Shown: positions 19,438 through 28,637, counted from the first letter of the stretch. The stretch: 64,000 bases of DNA from Mycoplana dimorpha (GCF_003046475.1 NZ_PZZZ01000002.1:434001-498000), one strand, 5' to 3'. Numbers and translations: made by a program. The notes: generated by a model not told the origin, from the sequence alone.

Positions 19438-20076
19438 TTAGCGCACCCAGACCACCTTGCGGCTGCTGCGCTCGACCAGGATCGGCCGCTCGTCAACGTA
19501 GATGTAGCCGTAGTTCGGGCTGTCCGGGACGGCGACGAGATCGACGCTGTCGGGAATGACCGCACCCGTCTCGACCGGCCCTTCGAGCACGACCGGACCG
19601 ACCGGGTGACGCTCGATATAGGTGATCGCCGTGTCTGGAACCGTCGCGGTAACGCTGCCGGTCGTCTCGACGTCGCCCTCGACATAGAGGACCTGACGGT
19701 CACTGGCGCGCACGATCACCGGCCGGTTCTCGACATAGACGTAGGCGAGGTCGGGATGGTTGGGGATCGCCGTCAGCGGAACGCTTTCAGCGATGCGGTG
19801 CTTCGGGGTGACCGGACCTTCCAGCACGACCGGCTCGACCGGGTTTGCCACGACATAGGTGCGGGCGTCCTGCGGTACCGACGCCGCGGCGCCAAGCGTT
19901 GCTCCTGCGACACCGCCGATGGCGGCACCGATCGGACCGCCGATCAGGCCGCCGGTGATGGCACCGGTGGCACCACCCGTTGCTGCGCCAAGGGCAGGGT
20001 TGGGCTTTTTCTCCTCCGCATGGACGGCGGTGGCTGCGATTGCGATTGCGGCGCCCGCCATGAGAATCCTCAACAT
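19438..20076 (-). CDS. DUF1236 exported protein with internal duplication
   Basis: A 212-residue envelope protein. The signal peptide (about residues 1-20, ending VHAEE) is followed by a glycine/alanine-rich segment of alternating G and A (about 28-65) that may insert in or lie on a membrane. Two DUF1236-type repeats of about 55-60 residues follow: one from YVVANPVEPVVLEGPV to RQVLYVEG, the second from YIERHPVGPVVLEGPV to RKVVWVR. Molecular function is unknown. An EcfG-type promoter upstream suggests control by the general stress response. The start is preceded by AAGGAGAGAAC. Confidence 0.85.
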   Translation of the reverse strand: MLRILMAGAAIAIAATAVHAEEKKPNPALGAATGGATGAITGGLIGGPIGAAIGGVAGATLGAAASVPQDARTYVVANPVEPVVLEGPVTPKHRIAESVPLTAIPNHPDLAYVYVENRPVIVRASDRQVLYVEGDVETTGSVTATVPDTAITYIERHPVGPVVLEGPVETGAVIPDSVDLVAVPDSPNYGYIYVDERPILVERSSRKVVWVR

Positions 20077-20121
20077 CGTTCTCTCCTTCGAAAGTGTTTA
20101 TCGAACCCCTTCCCGATGGCA

Positions 20122-20147
20122 AACGTGCGTTTTGCCGGAACGGTTCC
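20122..20147 (-). promoter_or_regulatory. EcfG/RpoE2 (general stress) promoter of the DUF1236 gene
   Basis: On the minus strand: GGAAC, 17 bases, CGTT, matching the alphaproteobacterial sigma-EcfG pattern GGAAC-N16/17-CGTT exactly. The -10 lies about 45 bases before the ATG, leaving a leader of about 37 nt with a good ribosome site. The GGAAC is half of an 11-bp palindrome GGAACCGTTCC. Confidence 0.65.
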
Positions 20148-20178
20148 GACGTTTGAAGAAGCGTACGGTAACGAACTG

Positions 20179-20982
20179 TTACGCGATCACGCAGTCGCGC
20201 CGGGCGATTTCGTAGTCTTCGGTATGCACCTGCAGACCCTCCGGCGTCAGAACGACGATGCCGTAGGCGCCTGGTTCGTCGACGGATAGTGACGGGTTCG
20301 GCGTGTCGAACGGCATCGGCTGCTGATGGACCGGGCTCTTGAAAATCGAGAACGGGATACCCCGATGTGATCCGCCAATCGTCCGGTGGACATGGCCGGC
20401 GAAGATGTGGCGAACGTTGCCGTGGCGCAGCACCGTTTCGTAGAAGGCGGCCTCGTTGACGAGCCGGATCGAGTCCATGCCTGTGAAGCCGGTCGGGTGC
20501 GGCGGATGATGCATGAACAGCAGCACCGGCCGCTCTGCCTCGGCAAGCCTGCGGTCTAGCCAGGTCAGCCGCCGTTCGCAGAGCAGCCCGGCATGGCTTG
20601 CCGGATAGTCGTAGGGCGGGGCGAAGAGCGTGTCGAGGAGGAGCACCCGGCAGTCGGGAAAGTCGATCGCCTGCTGCACGAAACCGTGCTCGTCGGGCGC
20701 GACAGCGTCGAACACTTCGAGGAAGCGTCCGCGGTTGTCGTGGTTGCCGATGGTGATCGCGGCGGGTGGCAGCAGCGTCGAGAGAAGGCGCTTGAGGCGC
20801 AGGTAGGAGGCGTGGTCGGCCCGATGCGTGAGGTCGCCGGTGATGATCACCCGGTCGGCATCGGCATGATGGAGATTGACGTGCTCGATGCCCTTGCGCA
20901 GCCGCTCGAACGGATCCAGACCGATAATGGTGGTGCCCTCGGCGGTCATGTGCAGGTCGGTGAAGACGATCAGCTTGGTCAT
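20179..20982 (-). CDS. Metallophosphoesterase of the cyclic-nucleotide/glycerophosphodiester type
   Basis: A 267-residue class III (Icc/CpdA/GpdQ-like) calcineurin-fold phosphodiesterase. All metal-binding blocks are present in order: FTDLHM, IITGDLTHRADH, ITIGNHDNRGR, LFMHHPPHPTG and HIFAGHVHRTIGG. It is cytoplasmic with no signal peptide. Close relatives hydrolyse 3',5'- or 2',3'-cyclic AMP or glycerophosphodiesters (for example SpdA in Sinorhizobium meliloti); the substrate here is not determined. It stands alone between the DUF1236 gene and the pxp cluster. Confidence 0.88.
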   Translation of the reverse strand: MTKLIVFTDLHMTAEGTTIIGLDPFERLRKGIEHVNLHHADADRVIITGDLTHRADHASYLRLKRLLSTLLPPAAITIGNHDNRGRFLEVFDAVAPDEHGFVQQAIDFPDCRVLLLDTLFAPPYDYPASHAGLLCERRLTWLDRRLAEAERPVLLFMHHPPHPTGFTGMDSIRLVNEAAFYETVLRHGNVRHIFAGHVHRTIGGSHRGIPFSIFKSPVHQQPMPFDTPNPSLSVDEPGAYGIVVLTPEGLQVHTEDYEIARRDCVIA

Positions 20983-21092
20983 GGTGCAATCCGGAAACGA
21001 GTCAGTGGCGTCGGAGAATTCCGCGCTTGCGCGCCATCGGTCAAGCGCCGTTGCCAGCGGGCATCGCCGGGCAATTGCCCAACCAGGCGCGC

Positions 21093-21485
21093 CTAGCTCC
21101 AACGCACCTCGAACAGTTGGTCGCCGTAGCCGATCTCCGCACCGTCCGCATGAAGGAGCCGGACCAGGGTCGCGTCGCGTTCGGCAACGATCGGCCGCAG
21201 CAGCGGACCGATCGCGGCGTAAGCGACGATCTCGCCCTGCCGAACCTTGCGGGGCAGGGACGGCGCGGGGGCGGCGCCTGCCGGGTGCGAAAGACGGAGG
21301 GTGCCGAAGGCGGTGGCGCGCAGGACGGCGGCCGCTGCGGCGGGGACGGGGTCGGCTGGCGGCCCCTCGGCGGGCGGCGCGCGGTGGCGCAGGTGCAGCC
21401 GGAAATCGCCTTCCTCGAGGTCGAGTTCGCCGATGCCGTAGCACACCATCAGCATCTCCAGTCGAGCGGCGATGTCATCCGTCAT
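21093..21485 (-). CDS. Biotin-carrier-like protein without the biotin lysine
   Basis: A 130-residue protein aligning end to end with the carrier protein encoded at 22905-23390. The N-terminal helical region ([20 protein letters not shown]) matches its ELEVTEGN region, and the C-terminal barrel runs [18 protein letters not shown] to [11 protein letters not shown]. Where the partner has EAMKMMNP, this protein has AAIGPLLRP, so the biotin-accepting lysine is gone. It overlaps the biotin carboxylase gene by 4 bases (ATGA), implying coupled translation. It is probably a structural or regulatory subunit of the complex made from this operon; no activity is claimed. Confidence 0.7.
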   Translation of the reverse strand: MTDDIAARLEMLMVCYGIGELDLEEGDFRLHLRHRAPPAEGPPADPVPAAAAAVLRATAFGTLRLSHPAGAAPAPSLPRKVRQGEIVAYAAIGPLLRPIVAERDATLVRLLHADGAEIGYGDQLFEVRWS

Positions 21486-22855
21486 CGCTGCTCTCCATGC
21501 GACCGGCGCTCGCCCAGCAGCCGCTCCAGATGGTGGATGTCGAAGTCGCCACTCCCGAAGCCCGGCTCGTCTAGAAGCTCGCGGTGCAGGGGCAGGTTGG
21601 TGCGAATGCCGTCGATCGTCGTCTCGTCGAGCGCCCGCCGCATCCGGGCCATCGCCTCCTGGCGCGTGGCGCCGTGGGCGATCAGCTTGGCGACGAGCGA
21701 ATCGTAGTGGGGTGGCACCTCGTAGCCGCAATAGAGATGGCTGTCGACGCGGATGCCGAAGCCCCCCGGGGCGACGAACCGCTCGACGCGGCCCGGCGAT
21801 GGCGTGAAGCGGAACGGGTCCTCCGCGTTGATGCGGCACTCGATCGCGTGCCCGGAAAGGCGGATGTCTTCCTGGGCGAAGCCGAGCGGCTCGCCTTGGG
21901 CGATGCGCAACTGTTCCCGTACGATGTCGATGCCGGTCACCATCTCGGTGACCGGATGCTCCACCTGCACGCGGGTATTCATCTCGATGAAGAAGAATTC
22001 GCCATCCTGGTAGAGGAACTCGAAGGTGCCGGCGCCGCGGTAGCCGATCGCCCGGCAGGCGTCCGCGCAGCGCCGCCCGATCGCATCGATCAGCGCGCGA
22101 TCGATGCCCGGGGCGGGGGCCTCCTCGATCACCTTCTGGTGCCTGCGCTGGCTCGAGCAGTCGCGCTCGCCGAGGTAGACGGCGTTGCCGTGCGCATCGG
22201 CAAGCACCTGGATCTCGACGTGGCGCGGGCGTTCCAGGAAGCGTTCGACATAGATGGCCGGATTGCCGAAGGCCCGGCCAGCCTCCTCGCGGGTGACGGC
22301 GACGGCGTTCAGGAGGTCCTCCGGCCGGCGCACGACGCGCATGCCGCGCCCGCCGCCGCCGCCCGCGGCCTTGACGATGAGCGGATAGCCGGTCGCGCCG
22401 GCGATCGCCACAATCTCGGCCGGGTCGTCGGGCAGGGCACCCTCGGACCCCGGCACGCAAGGCACGCCCGCCGCGCGCATTGCCGCCTTGGCCGAAACCT
22501 TGTCGCCCATCAGCGCGATCGCCTGCGCCGGCGGGCCGATGAAGACAAGGCCGGCCTCCTCGACCATACCCGCAAAGGCAGCGTTTTCGGACAGGAAGCC
22601 GTAGCCGGGATGGATCGCGTCGGCGCCGGTGTGCCGCGCCGCCAGCAGCAGCGCCTGCGCATCGAGATAGCTCGCCGTCGACGGGGCTGGGCCGATGCAG
22701 ATCGCCCGGTCCGCGAGCCCGACATGGCGGAGCGTCCGGTCGGCCTCGGAGTGAACGGCGACGGTCTTCAGGCCCAGTTCGCGGCACGCCCGGAGGATCC
22801 TAAGCGCAATCTCGCCGCGGTTGGCGATCAGCACGGTGCCGAACGGACGGGTCAT
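21482..22855 (-). CDS. Biotin carboxylase (AccC-type) of the pxp-linked operon
   Basis: A 457-residue ATP-grasp biotin carboxylase. The N-terminal domain begins [20 protein letters not shown]. The ATP-binding glycine loop is [15 protein letters not shown], and the catalytic region includes [20 protein letters not shown] (ExN metal site and [10 protein letters not shown]). The start at 22855 follows GGGAGCC. It sits in one minus-strand operon pxpA-carrier-this gene-degenerate carrier. Its location argues for a role with PxpABC or a dedicated carboxylase rather than fatty-acid acetyl-CoA carboxylase, whose accB-accC pair is normally elsewhere; that is inference. Confidence 0.9.
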   Translation of the reverse strand: MTRPFGTVLIANRGEIALRILRACRELGLKTVAVHSEADRTLRHVGLADRAICIGPAPSTASYLDAQALLLAARHTGADAIHPGYGFLSENAAFAGMVEEAGLVFIGPPAQAIALMGDKVSAKAAMRAAGVPCVPGSEGALPDDPAEIVAIAGATGYPLIVKAAGGGGGRGMRVVRRPEDLLNAVAVTREEAGRAFGNPAIYVERFLERPRHVEIQVLADAHGNAVYLGERDCSSQRRHQKVIEEAPAPGIDRALIDAIGRRCADACRAIGYRGAGTFEFLYQDGEFFFIEMNTRVQVEHPVTEMVTGIDIVREQLRIAQGEPLGFAQEDIRLSGHAIECRINAEDPFRFTPSPGRVERFVAPGGFGIRVDSHLYCGYEVPPHYDSLVAKLIAHGATRQEAMARMRRALDETTIDGIRTNLPLHRELLDEPGFGSGDFDIHHLERLLGERRSHGEQR

Positions 22856-22904
22856 CGGCGGCTCCCGCCTCGTCCGGATCGGCCAGCGGTGCGCCACCCC
22901 CACC

Positions 22905-23390
22905 TCATGCGCTCGTCTTTCGCACGCGGAAGAGCGGGGTGCCGGCCTGTACCGGTGCTGCGTCGCCGACCAGCACTTCGAGAACGGTGCCGTCGCAGTC
23001 CGCCTCGACCGGGTTCATCATCTTCATCGCCTCTACGATGGCGAGCTGCTGGCCGTCCCGGACGGCCGCGCCCTCGCTGACGAACGGCTCGGCGCCGGGC
23101 GCCGGCGCGCGGAAGAAGGTGCCCGGCAGGCCGGAGACGATGATGTGCAGATCGCTGTTGGCGGCAGGGCCCGGCTCGGGTTCATCATCGCCTCGCGGCA
23201 GCCGTAACGAGTTCGCATCGTTGGCGGCCGCGGTGCCGGCGGCCACTTGGGCTCCGGCAACCTTGCTCCGGACCGCGGCTCCCTTGGCAAGCCGGATGCG
23301 CAGGTTGCCCTCGGTCACCTCCAACTCCTCGACCTCCGACTCCGCCAGCATCCGCATCAGCCGCTCGATCACGTCGAGATCCATCGTCAT
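22905..23390 (-). CDS. Biotin carboxyl carrier protein (AccB-type) of the pxp-linked operon
   Basis: A 161-residue biotin carrier. An N-terminal helical region ([20 protein letters not shown]), an Ala-rich linker and a C-terminal biotinyl barrel with the modification site [11 protein letters not shown] (Lys of MKM) are seen. It ends 49 bases before the biotin carboxylase start and begins 4 bases after pxpA stops (stop near 23395), so the genes are co-transcribed. It would carry CO2-biotin made by the neighbouring carboxylase. Confidence 0.9.
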   Translation of the reverse strand: MTMDLDVIERLMRMLAESEVEELEVTEGNLRIRLAKGAAVRSKVAGAQVAAGTAAANDANSLRLPRGDDEPEPGPAANSDLHIIVSGLPGTFFRAPAPGAEPFVSEGAAVRDGQQLAIVEAMKMMNPVEADCDGTVLEVLVGDAAPVQAGTPLFRVRKTSA

Positions 23391-23394
23391 CCCC

Positions 23395-24168
23395 TCACTT
23401 CAGGAAATTCCGCACCGCGATGCCGTCGGCCTCGAGCGCGTCGCGGACGGTGCGGGCGATCGTGACGGCGGCGGGCGTGTCGCTGTGCACGCAGATCGAA
23501 TCGATCGGCGTCTCGATCGCTTTTCCGGTGACGGTTTCGATCGCGCCGGCCCGCACCATGCGCACCACCCGCGCCGCCGCCTCGCCGGCATCGTGGATGA
23601 CCGCGCCCGGCTGGCTGCGGTGCACGAGATGGCCCTCATCCGTATAGGCGCGGTCGGCGAAGATCTCCGAGGCCGTGGTCAGCCCCATCTCGGCTGCCTG
23701 GCGCTGCTGATGGCCGAGCGCGATGACGAGGCAGACAAGGCTCGGATCGACGGCCTTGATGGCGCGGTTGACGGCCATGGCGACCTCGGCGTTCTGCTGG
23801 GTGAGATTGCCGAGCGCCCCATGCGCCTTCACATGGGTGATCGGATGGCCGGCATAGGCGGAGAGCGCCTGGGCGGCGCCGATCTGGTAGGCGACCAGCC
23901 GTTCGATCTCGCCGGCCGAGAAGGGGATGTTGCGGCGGCCGAAGCCCCAGAGGTCGGGAAAGCCGGGATGCGCGCCGACCGCAACGCCGCGCTCGCGGGC
24001 CAGCGCGAAGGTCGATGCCATGATTTCCGGGTCGCCCCCATGGAATCCGCAGGCGATGTTGGCGGAGGTGACAATGCGCAGGATCGCCTCGTCGTCGCCC
24101 ATGCGATAGGCGCCGAAGCCTTCCGCCATGTCCGAATTGAGGTCGACGCTCAGGGTGCTGTCGCTCAT
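23395..24168 (-). CDS. pxpA: 5-oxoprolinase subunit PxpA (LamB/YcsF family)
   Basis: A 257-residue LamB/YcsF protein. Landmarks: VDLNSDMAEGFGAYRMGDDE, SANIACGFHGGDPEIM, VGAHPGFPDLWGFGRR, VKAHGALGN and EIFADRAYTDEGHLV. With PxpB and PxpC it forms the ATP-dependent bacterial 5-oxoprolinase that opens 5-oxoproline to glutamate. It is divergent from pxpBC with 164 bases between start codons. GGAGGAGA precedes the start. In many bacteria the three genes are adjacent; here they are split by strand and pxpA is combined with biotin-enzyme genes. Confidence 0.93.
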   Translation of the reverse strand: MSDSTLSVDLNSDMAEGFGAYRMGDDEAILRIVTSANIACGFHGGDPEIMASTFALARERGVAVGAHPGFPDLWGFGRRNIPFSAGEIERLVAYQIGAAQALSAYAGHPITHVKAHGALGNLTQQNAEVAMAVNRAIKAVDPSLVCLVIALGHQQRQAAEMGLTTASEIFADRAYTDEGHLVHRSQPGAVIHDAGEAAARVVRMVRAGAIETVTGKAIETPIDSICVHSDTPAAVTIARTVRDALEADGIAVRNFLK

Positions 24169-24332
24169 GTTCTCCTCCACAATGCCTCGTCACCGTTCTA
24201 GGGCTATTTGCGCTCGGTGTCTCCTGCCCACAACCGACCACGCAGTGTAACACGTTGAAAGCCGGTGGATTGCCGGCATGCCTGATGCTATCCATCGTCG
24301 ATCCCGTCAGGCAACTCAGGATTGGACTACGC

Positions 24333-25001
24333 GTGGCGCCCAGAAGCGAATATCCGGTGATCAGCATGGAGGGCGCCGGCGCCGTGCTGCTCGATGCGGC
24401 GGACGCGGTGTTTTCGCCGCAGACGCAGGAGCGGGTCTGGGCGGTGGCAAAGGCCCTGCGCCAGGTGCCGGGCGTCATGGAAACGGTGCCGGGAATGAAC
24501 AACCTGATGATCGTCTTCGATCCCGTCGCGATCGCGCCGGAGAAGCTGGAGCGCAAGCTCGACGCTGCCTGGCACAACATCGTACCGGACGCGGTGGCCG
24601 GGCGCGAAGTCGAGGTGCCGGTCCGCTATGGCGGGGCCGAAGGCGAAGATCTCGCCGCGCTTGCCGAGCATTTCGGCATGGCGCCGGAAGAGGTCGTGCG
24701 GCGCCATTCGGAGGCCCACTACTCGGTGGCGGCGGTCGGCGCCATGCCGGGCTTCGTCTACCTGTCGGGGCTCGATCCCAGCCTTGCCGTGCCACGCCGG
24801 GCGGTGCCCCGGATGAAGGTGGAAGTCGGCTCTGTCATCATCGGCGGCTCCCAGGCCGGGATCATGCCGGTGACCGCACCTTCCGGCTGGCACATCATCG
24901 GCCGCACCGACATTACGCTGTTCGATGCCTCGCGCGAGCCGCCCGCTGCCTTCCTGCCGGGCGACCGGATCCGCTTCCGTGTCGAAAGGATCCTGCCGTG
25001 A
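24333..25001 (+). CDS. pxpB: 5-oxoprolinase subunit PxpB (KipI family)
   Basis: About 222 residues if started at GTG 24333, close to the usual 218-240. The sequence shows VMETVPGMNNLMIVFDP, DLAALAEHFGMAPEEVVRRH and the strongly conserved VGAMPGFVYLSGLDP, followed by PRMKVEVGSVIIGGSQAGIM. The GTG was preferred because AGGA lies 11 bases upstream and the product then lines up with the family N-terminus. TTG 24255 or ATG 24285 are possible but lack a ribosome site. The stop overlaps the pxpC start (GTGA). Confidence 0.9.
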   Translation: MAPRSEYPVISMEGAGAVLLDAADAVFSPQTQERVWAVAKALRQVPGVMETVPGMNNLMIVFDPVAIAPEKLERKLDAAWHNIVPDAVAGREVEVPVRYGGAEGEDLAALAEHFGMAPEEVVRRHSEAHYSVAAVGAMPGFVYLSGLDPSLAVPRRAVPRMKVEVGSVIIGGSQAGIMPVTAPSGWHIIGRTDITLFDASREPPAAFLPGDRIRFRVERILP

Positions 25002-26038
25002 TCGAGATTCTTTCGACCGGCGCGGTGAACAGCGTTCAGGACCTCGGTCGTCCCGGCTACCTCGACGTCGGCGTGGGCTGGTCGGGCGCCATGGATGCGC
25101 CGGCCCTGTCGGCGGCAAACCTGATGATCGGCAACGCGCCCGGCGCGGCCGGCATCGAGGTGTCGCTGTTTCCTTTCCGCGTGCGGTTCCTGCGCGATGC
25201 GCCCTTTGCCGTCGCCTGCGCCGATTGCCCGGTGACGCTCGGCGAGCGGTCGCTGCCCTCCTGGTGGGCGGAGACCGCGCGCGCGGGCGAAACGCTGACG
25301 CTCGGCCTGCCGCGCAGAGGCGCACGCGCCTATCTGGCGCTGGCGGGTGGTGTTGACGTGCCGCCGGTGCTCGGCTCGCGGGCGACCGACCTGAAGAGCG
25401 GGTTCGGTGGACTGGAGGGGCGGGGGCTCAACCGGGGAGATCGCATCGCGTTCGCCGAGGGTGGATCGAAGCTTCCGGCCGGTGGCATCGGGGTCGATCC
25501 GGCGGCACTGCGCGACGGTGCCGCAGCCGGAGAGAGCCCGATCATATTGCGTGTCCTGCCTTCGGCTGAGCACGCAGCCTTCACCGAAGCGGCGCTGGAA
25601 ACCTTCTACGCTACCGCGTGGACCGTCGGCAACGAGGCCAATCGCATGGGCTATCGGCTGAACGGGCCGGAGCTTGCGCTGTCGCAGAGGCTCGAACTCT
25701 TTTCCCATGGCATCATGCCCGGCACCGTGCAGGTGCCGCCGTCGGGCCAGCCGATCATTCAGCTTGCCGAGGCAAACACCTGCGGCGGCTACCCGAAGAT
25801 CGCCAATGTGATCGAGGCCGATCTCTGGCGGCTGGCGCAGGCGCCGGTCGGGGCGCGCCTGACGTTTGCTCGGGTCGACCGCCATGAGGCCGTCGCGGCG
25901 ATCGTTCGCCAGCGCAAGGCGCTCGCCGACATCGCAGCGCTGACCGCGTTGGCGCGCAAGGACGGAGTTGCTCCGAGCGTCGCAGCCAGTCCGTCGAAGG
26001 CACAGGAACCGGCCCACGTCGGCGCTGAGCAAGAGTGA
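24998..26038 (+). CDS. pxpC: 5-oxoprolinase subunit PxpC (KipA, biotin-dependent carboxyltransferase family)
   Basis: A 346-residue protein beginning with a GTG inside the pxpB stop. Family blocks: GAVNSVQDLGRPGYLDVGVG, SGAMDAPALSAANLMIGN, ARAYLALAGGVDVPPVLGSR, ANRMGYRLNGP and TVQVPPSGQPIIQLAEANT followed by GGYPKIANVI. The family shares its fold with allophanate hydrolase and urea amidolyase domains, some of which work with biotin enzymes; the carboxylase genes across the divergent promoter make that relationship interesting here. The C-terminal 40 residues are a variable Ala-rich tail. Confidence 0.93.
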   Translation: MIEILSTGAVNSVQDLGRPGYLDVGVGWSGAMDAPALSAANLMIGNAPGAAGIEVSLFPFRVRFLRDAPFAVACADCPVTLGERSLPSWWAETARAGETLTLGLPRRGARAYLALAGGVDVPPVLGSRATDLKSGFGGLEGRGLNRGDRIAFAEGGSKLPAGGIGVDPAALRDGAAAGESPIILRVLPSAEHAAFTEAALETFYATAWTVGNEANRMGYRLNGPELALSQRLELFSHGIMPGTVQVPPSGQPIIQLAEANTCGGYPKIANVIEADLWRLAQAPVGARLTFARVDRHEAVAAIVRQRKALADIAALTALARKDGVAPSVAASPSKAQEPAHVGAEQE

Positions 26039-26210
26039 GATCGAAAGCCGGTCGGACGGCTGTCCCCGCGGCTTGCGGTCGAGGATCGCCCTCGCCGTAG
26101 ATCAAGCCGGATCGCGCAGCGATCGTTCCTTGCGCGGCGGGGTGGCGGCGAAATCTTGGTGCGGCCGGACGCGCCGCGGGGACAGGGACTTCGTTTCAAG
26201 GTGCCCTATT

Positions 26211-26227
26211 GTTCATTTATGTTGAAC
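26211..26227. promoter_or_regulatory. Inverted repeat in the doxX promoter region
   Basis: GTTCA and TGAAC separated by 7 bases, in an AT-richer stretch about 90 bases before the DoxX start. A second looser inverted pair (GTCCATA and TATGTGGAC) follows at about 26233-26259. It could be an operator for a repressor, but no regulator gene is adjacent. Confidence 0.3.
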
Positions 26228-26316
26228 GAATTGTCCATATTTTGCGGGCTTATGTGGACGATGCGTTCTGGTACAGTCGCCTCGATCAAATCCGCTCAAC
26301 CGCCAGGAGCCCAGTC

Positions 26317-26757
26317 ATGTCACAGAACGTCGTAGTACTCGTCGGACGCATCCTGCTTTCCGCCATGTTCATCCTCGCCGGCTATCCGAAGCTGCTCGAT
26401 CCGTCCAGCACCGCCGGCATGATCACCGGCGCCGGCCTGCCGGCAGCCACCGCGCTCGCCTATCTCGCCGGTGTGTTCGAACTGGTCGCCGGCCTCTTCA
26501 TCCTGGTCGGTTTCCAGACCCGGATTGCCGCTTATCTTCTCGCCGCCTTCAGCGTATTCACCGCGCTGGTCTTCCATGGCAGCCCGATCAACATTCCGGA
26601 CTTCCCGGAAGGCGCCAACACGATGCTCAGCGTGTTCAACGGCCTGATGATGATGAAGAACCTGACGATCGCCGGCGGCTTCCTCGTGCTGGCAGCCTTC
26701 GGGCCGGGCGCCCTCTCCATCGACGCCCGCCGTGGTGCCGTCCCGGCCGCCGCGTAA
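26317..26757 (+). CDS. DoxX family membrane protein
   Basis: A 146-residue inner-membrane protein with four hydrophobic segments: [59 protein letters not shown] and [15 protein letters not shown]. The [17 protein letters not shown] start is the DoxX signature. Relatives take part in redox balance or oxidative-stress resistance; the substrate is unknown. The start at 26317 follows CCAGGAG. A strong terminator follows, so it is a single-gene unit. Confidence 0.9.
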   Translation: MSQNVVVLVGRILLSAMFILAGYPKLLDPSSTAGMITGAGLPAATALAYLAGVFELVAGLFILVGFQTRIAAYLLAAFSVFTALVFHGSPINIPDFPEGANTMLSVFNGLMMMKNLTIAGGFLVLAAFGPGALSIDARRGAVPAAA

Positions 26758-26787
26758 GCAACGCGCGTCCATCCGGTTTGCGATACG

Positions 26788-26820
26788 CCTCCCCGGTTCG
26801 CCGGGGAGGTTTTTTGTTTT
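26788..26820 (+). terminator. Terminator after doxX
   Basis: Stem CCTCCCCGG / CCGGGGAGG with a TTCG loop, followed by TTTTTTGTTTT. Confidence 0.93.
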
Positions 26821-26903
26821 CAGGCCCGCTGCAATCGCCGGATCGTCTGGCAAATGCTACGTCTTGCTGGTATGCGCTCGCAAACACCAGCAGGAGAGTT
26901 GCC

Positions 26904-27602
26904 ATGTTTTCCAATTCGTTTCCGGATCGCGACACGATGGCGGAACTGCTCGCCCGCATGCTGTGGGAGATCAAGGCGGTGCACTTCCGTCCGGAGGAGC
27001 CCTACAAGCTGGCCTCCGGCATGGCGAGCCCGGTCTATATCGACTGCCGCAAGCTGATCTCCTATCCGCGCATCCGCTCGGCCGTCATGGATTTCGCCGC
27101 AGCAACCGTCCTGCGCGGCGCCGGATTCGAGCAGTTCGACGTGGTCGCCGGCGGCGAGACCGCCGGCATACCCTTCGCCGCCCTCCTTGCCGACCGCCTC
27201 GGCCTGCCGATGATCTACGTGCGCAAGAAGCCGAAGGGCCATGGCCGCAATGCCCAGATCGAGGGCAACATGCCCGAGGGTGCGCGCGTGCTGGTGATCG
27301 AGGACCTGACGACGGCCGGCGGCTCGATGTTCACCTTCATCGACGCGATCCGCGCCGCCGGCGGCGTCGTCGATCACGGCATGGCGCTGTTCTACTACGG
27401 CATATTCCCGGAGGCCGAGGCGCGCTTCGCCAATGGCGGGGTTCGGCTGCATCACATCGCCACCTGGCGCCACGTACTGGCCGTGGCTCGCTCCGAGCGG
27501 CTCTTTGACGAGGCCACGCTTGCCTCCGTTGAAGCCTTTCTGAACGCGCCGCTGCTGTGGTCGGCGGATCATGGCGGCGTCAACGCGCTGCCGACCGGCT
27601 GA
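26904..27602 (+). CDS. pyrE: Orotate phosphoribosyltransferase
   Basis: Makes orotidine 5'-phosphate from orotate and PRPP in pyrimidine synthesis; 232 residues. Seen: [56 protein letters not shown] and the PRPP loop [17 protein letters not shown]. The start at 26904 follows CAGGAGAG; the frame upstream overlaps the doxX terminator and is not coding. Downstream, 68 bases on, is fructokinase. Confidence 0.96.
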   Translation: MFSNSFPDRDTMAELLARMLWEIKAVHFRPEEPYKLASGMASPVYIDCRKLISYPRIRSAVMDFAAATVLRGAGFEQFDVVAGGETAGIPFAALLADRLGLPMIYVRKKPKGHGRNAQIEGNMPEGARVLVIEDLTTAGGSMFTFIDAIRAAGGVVDHGMALFYYGIFPEAEARFANGGVRLHHIATWRHVLAVARSERLFDEATLASVEAFLNAPLLWSADHGGVNALPTG

Positions 27603-27670
27603 GCGATACGGTCTGGCGTTTTTCGCGGCGGTCGATTAAATCGATTGAAGGAACCTGGAGGAGAGTGCCG

Positions 27671-28597
27671 ATGATCCTGTGCTGCGGCGAGGCGCTGATC
27701 GACATGCTGCCGCGCAAGTCGACGCTGGGCGAGGATGCCTATGCGCCCTATGCGGGCGGGGCGATCTTCAACACGGCGATCGCGCTTGGCCGCCTCGGAG
27801 TGCCGACCGCCTTCTTCACGGGGCTCTCCGACGACATGCTGGGCGACGTGCTGCGCCAGACGCTTTCGGCCAGCCACGTCGACTACAGCCCCTGCGCGAC
27901 CCTATCCCGGCCGACGACCGTCGCCTTCGTCAGGCTCGTCGACGGCCAGGCGACCTATGCCTTCTACGACGAGAACACCGCCGGCCGCATGATCACGACC
28001 GAGAACCTGCCGGTGCTCGGCGACGACTGCGAGGCGCTGCATTTCGGCGCGATCAGCCTGATCCCCGAACCGTGCGGATCCACCTACGAGGCGCTGCTGG
28101 CGCGTGAGCACCAGAGGCGCGTGATCTCGCTCGACCCGAACATCCGGCCCGGGTTCATCCGCGACAGGCAGGCCCACCGGGCGCGGATCGAGCGCATGGC
28201 CTCGCAGTCCGACATCATCAAGTTCTCCGACGAGGACCTCGACTGGTTCGGCATGCACGGCAGCCATGACGAGCTTGCGGCGGAATGGCTGAAGCGTGGG
28301 CCGAAAGTCGTGGTCATCACCAAGGGTGCCGATGGAGCCGACGGCTACACCAAGGACCACAAGGTCTCGGTCCCGGGCGAGAAGGTCGCGGTCGTCGACA
28401 CCATCGGCGCCGGCGACACCTTCGACGCCGGCATCCTGGCCTCCTTGAAGCGTGGCGACCTGCTGACGAAGGCGAAGGTGGCATCGCTCAGCGAGTCGGC
28501 GCTGCGCGACGCGCTCTCGCTGGCTGCAAGGGCGGCGGCGATCACGGTGTCGCGCGCCGGCGCCAATCCGCCGTGGGCGCACGAGATCGGCCTGTAA
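27671..28597 (+). CDS. frk: Fructokinase (PfkB/ribokinase family)
   Basis: A 308-residue PfkB-type sugar kinase. The N-terminus MILCCGEALIDMLPRKSTLG and YAGGAIFNTAIALGRLG match fructokinases, and the C-terminal ATP/anion-hole signature is VVDTIGAGDTFDAGILA. Together with pgi, convergent 230 bases downstream, it links fructose to fructose-6-phosphate and glucose-6-phosphate; frk-pgi neighbours are typical of rhizobia. The ribosome site GGAGGAGAG precedes the start. Fructose as substrate is inferred from context. Confidence 0.9.
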   Translation: MILCCGEALIDMLPRKSTLGEDAYAPYAGGAIFNTAIALGRLGVPTAFFTGLSDDMLGDVLRQTLSASHVDYSPCATLSRPTTVAFVRLVDGQATYAFYDENTAGRMITTENLPVLGDDCEALHFGAISLIPEPCGSTYEALLAREHQRRVISLDPNIRPGFIRDRQAHRARIERMASQSDIIKFSDEDLDWFGMHGSHDELAAEWLKRGPKVVVITKGADGADGYTKDHKVSVPGEKVAVVDTIGAGDTFDAGILASLKRGDLLTKAKVASLSESALRDALSLAARAAAITVSRAGANPPWAHEIGL

Positions 28598-28637
28598 TTC
28601 GCCTTTCTGTGCGGTCAAGCGCGCAAGCGAGCCGCTA

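Noticed and set aside
21486-22787. N-terminal extension of the lysine-less carrier frame across the carboxylase gene
   Set aside because: It is the same-strand alternative frame of the carboxylase gene. The ATG at 21485 overlaps the carboxylase stop in the ATGA arrangement and gives the carrier-like N-terminus.
21584-23080. 498-codon open frame on the plus strand
   Set aside because: It is antisense to the biotin carboxylase and carrier genes and has the composition of a shadow frame.
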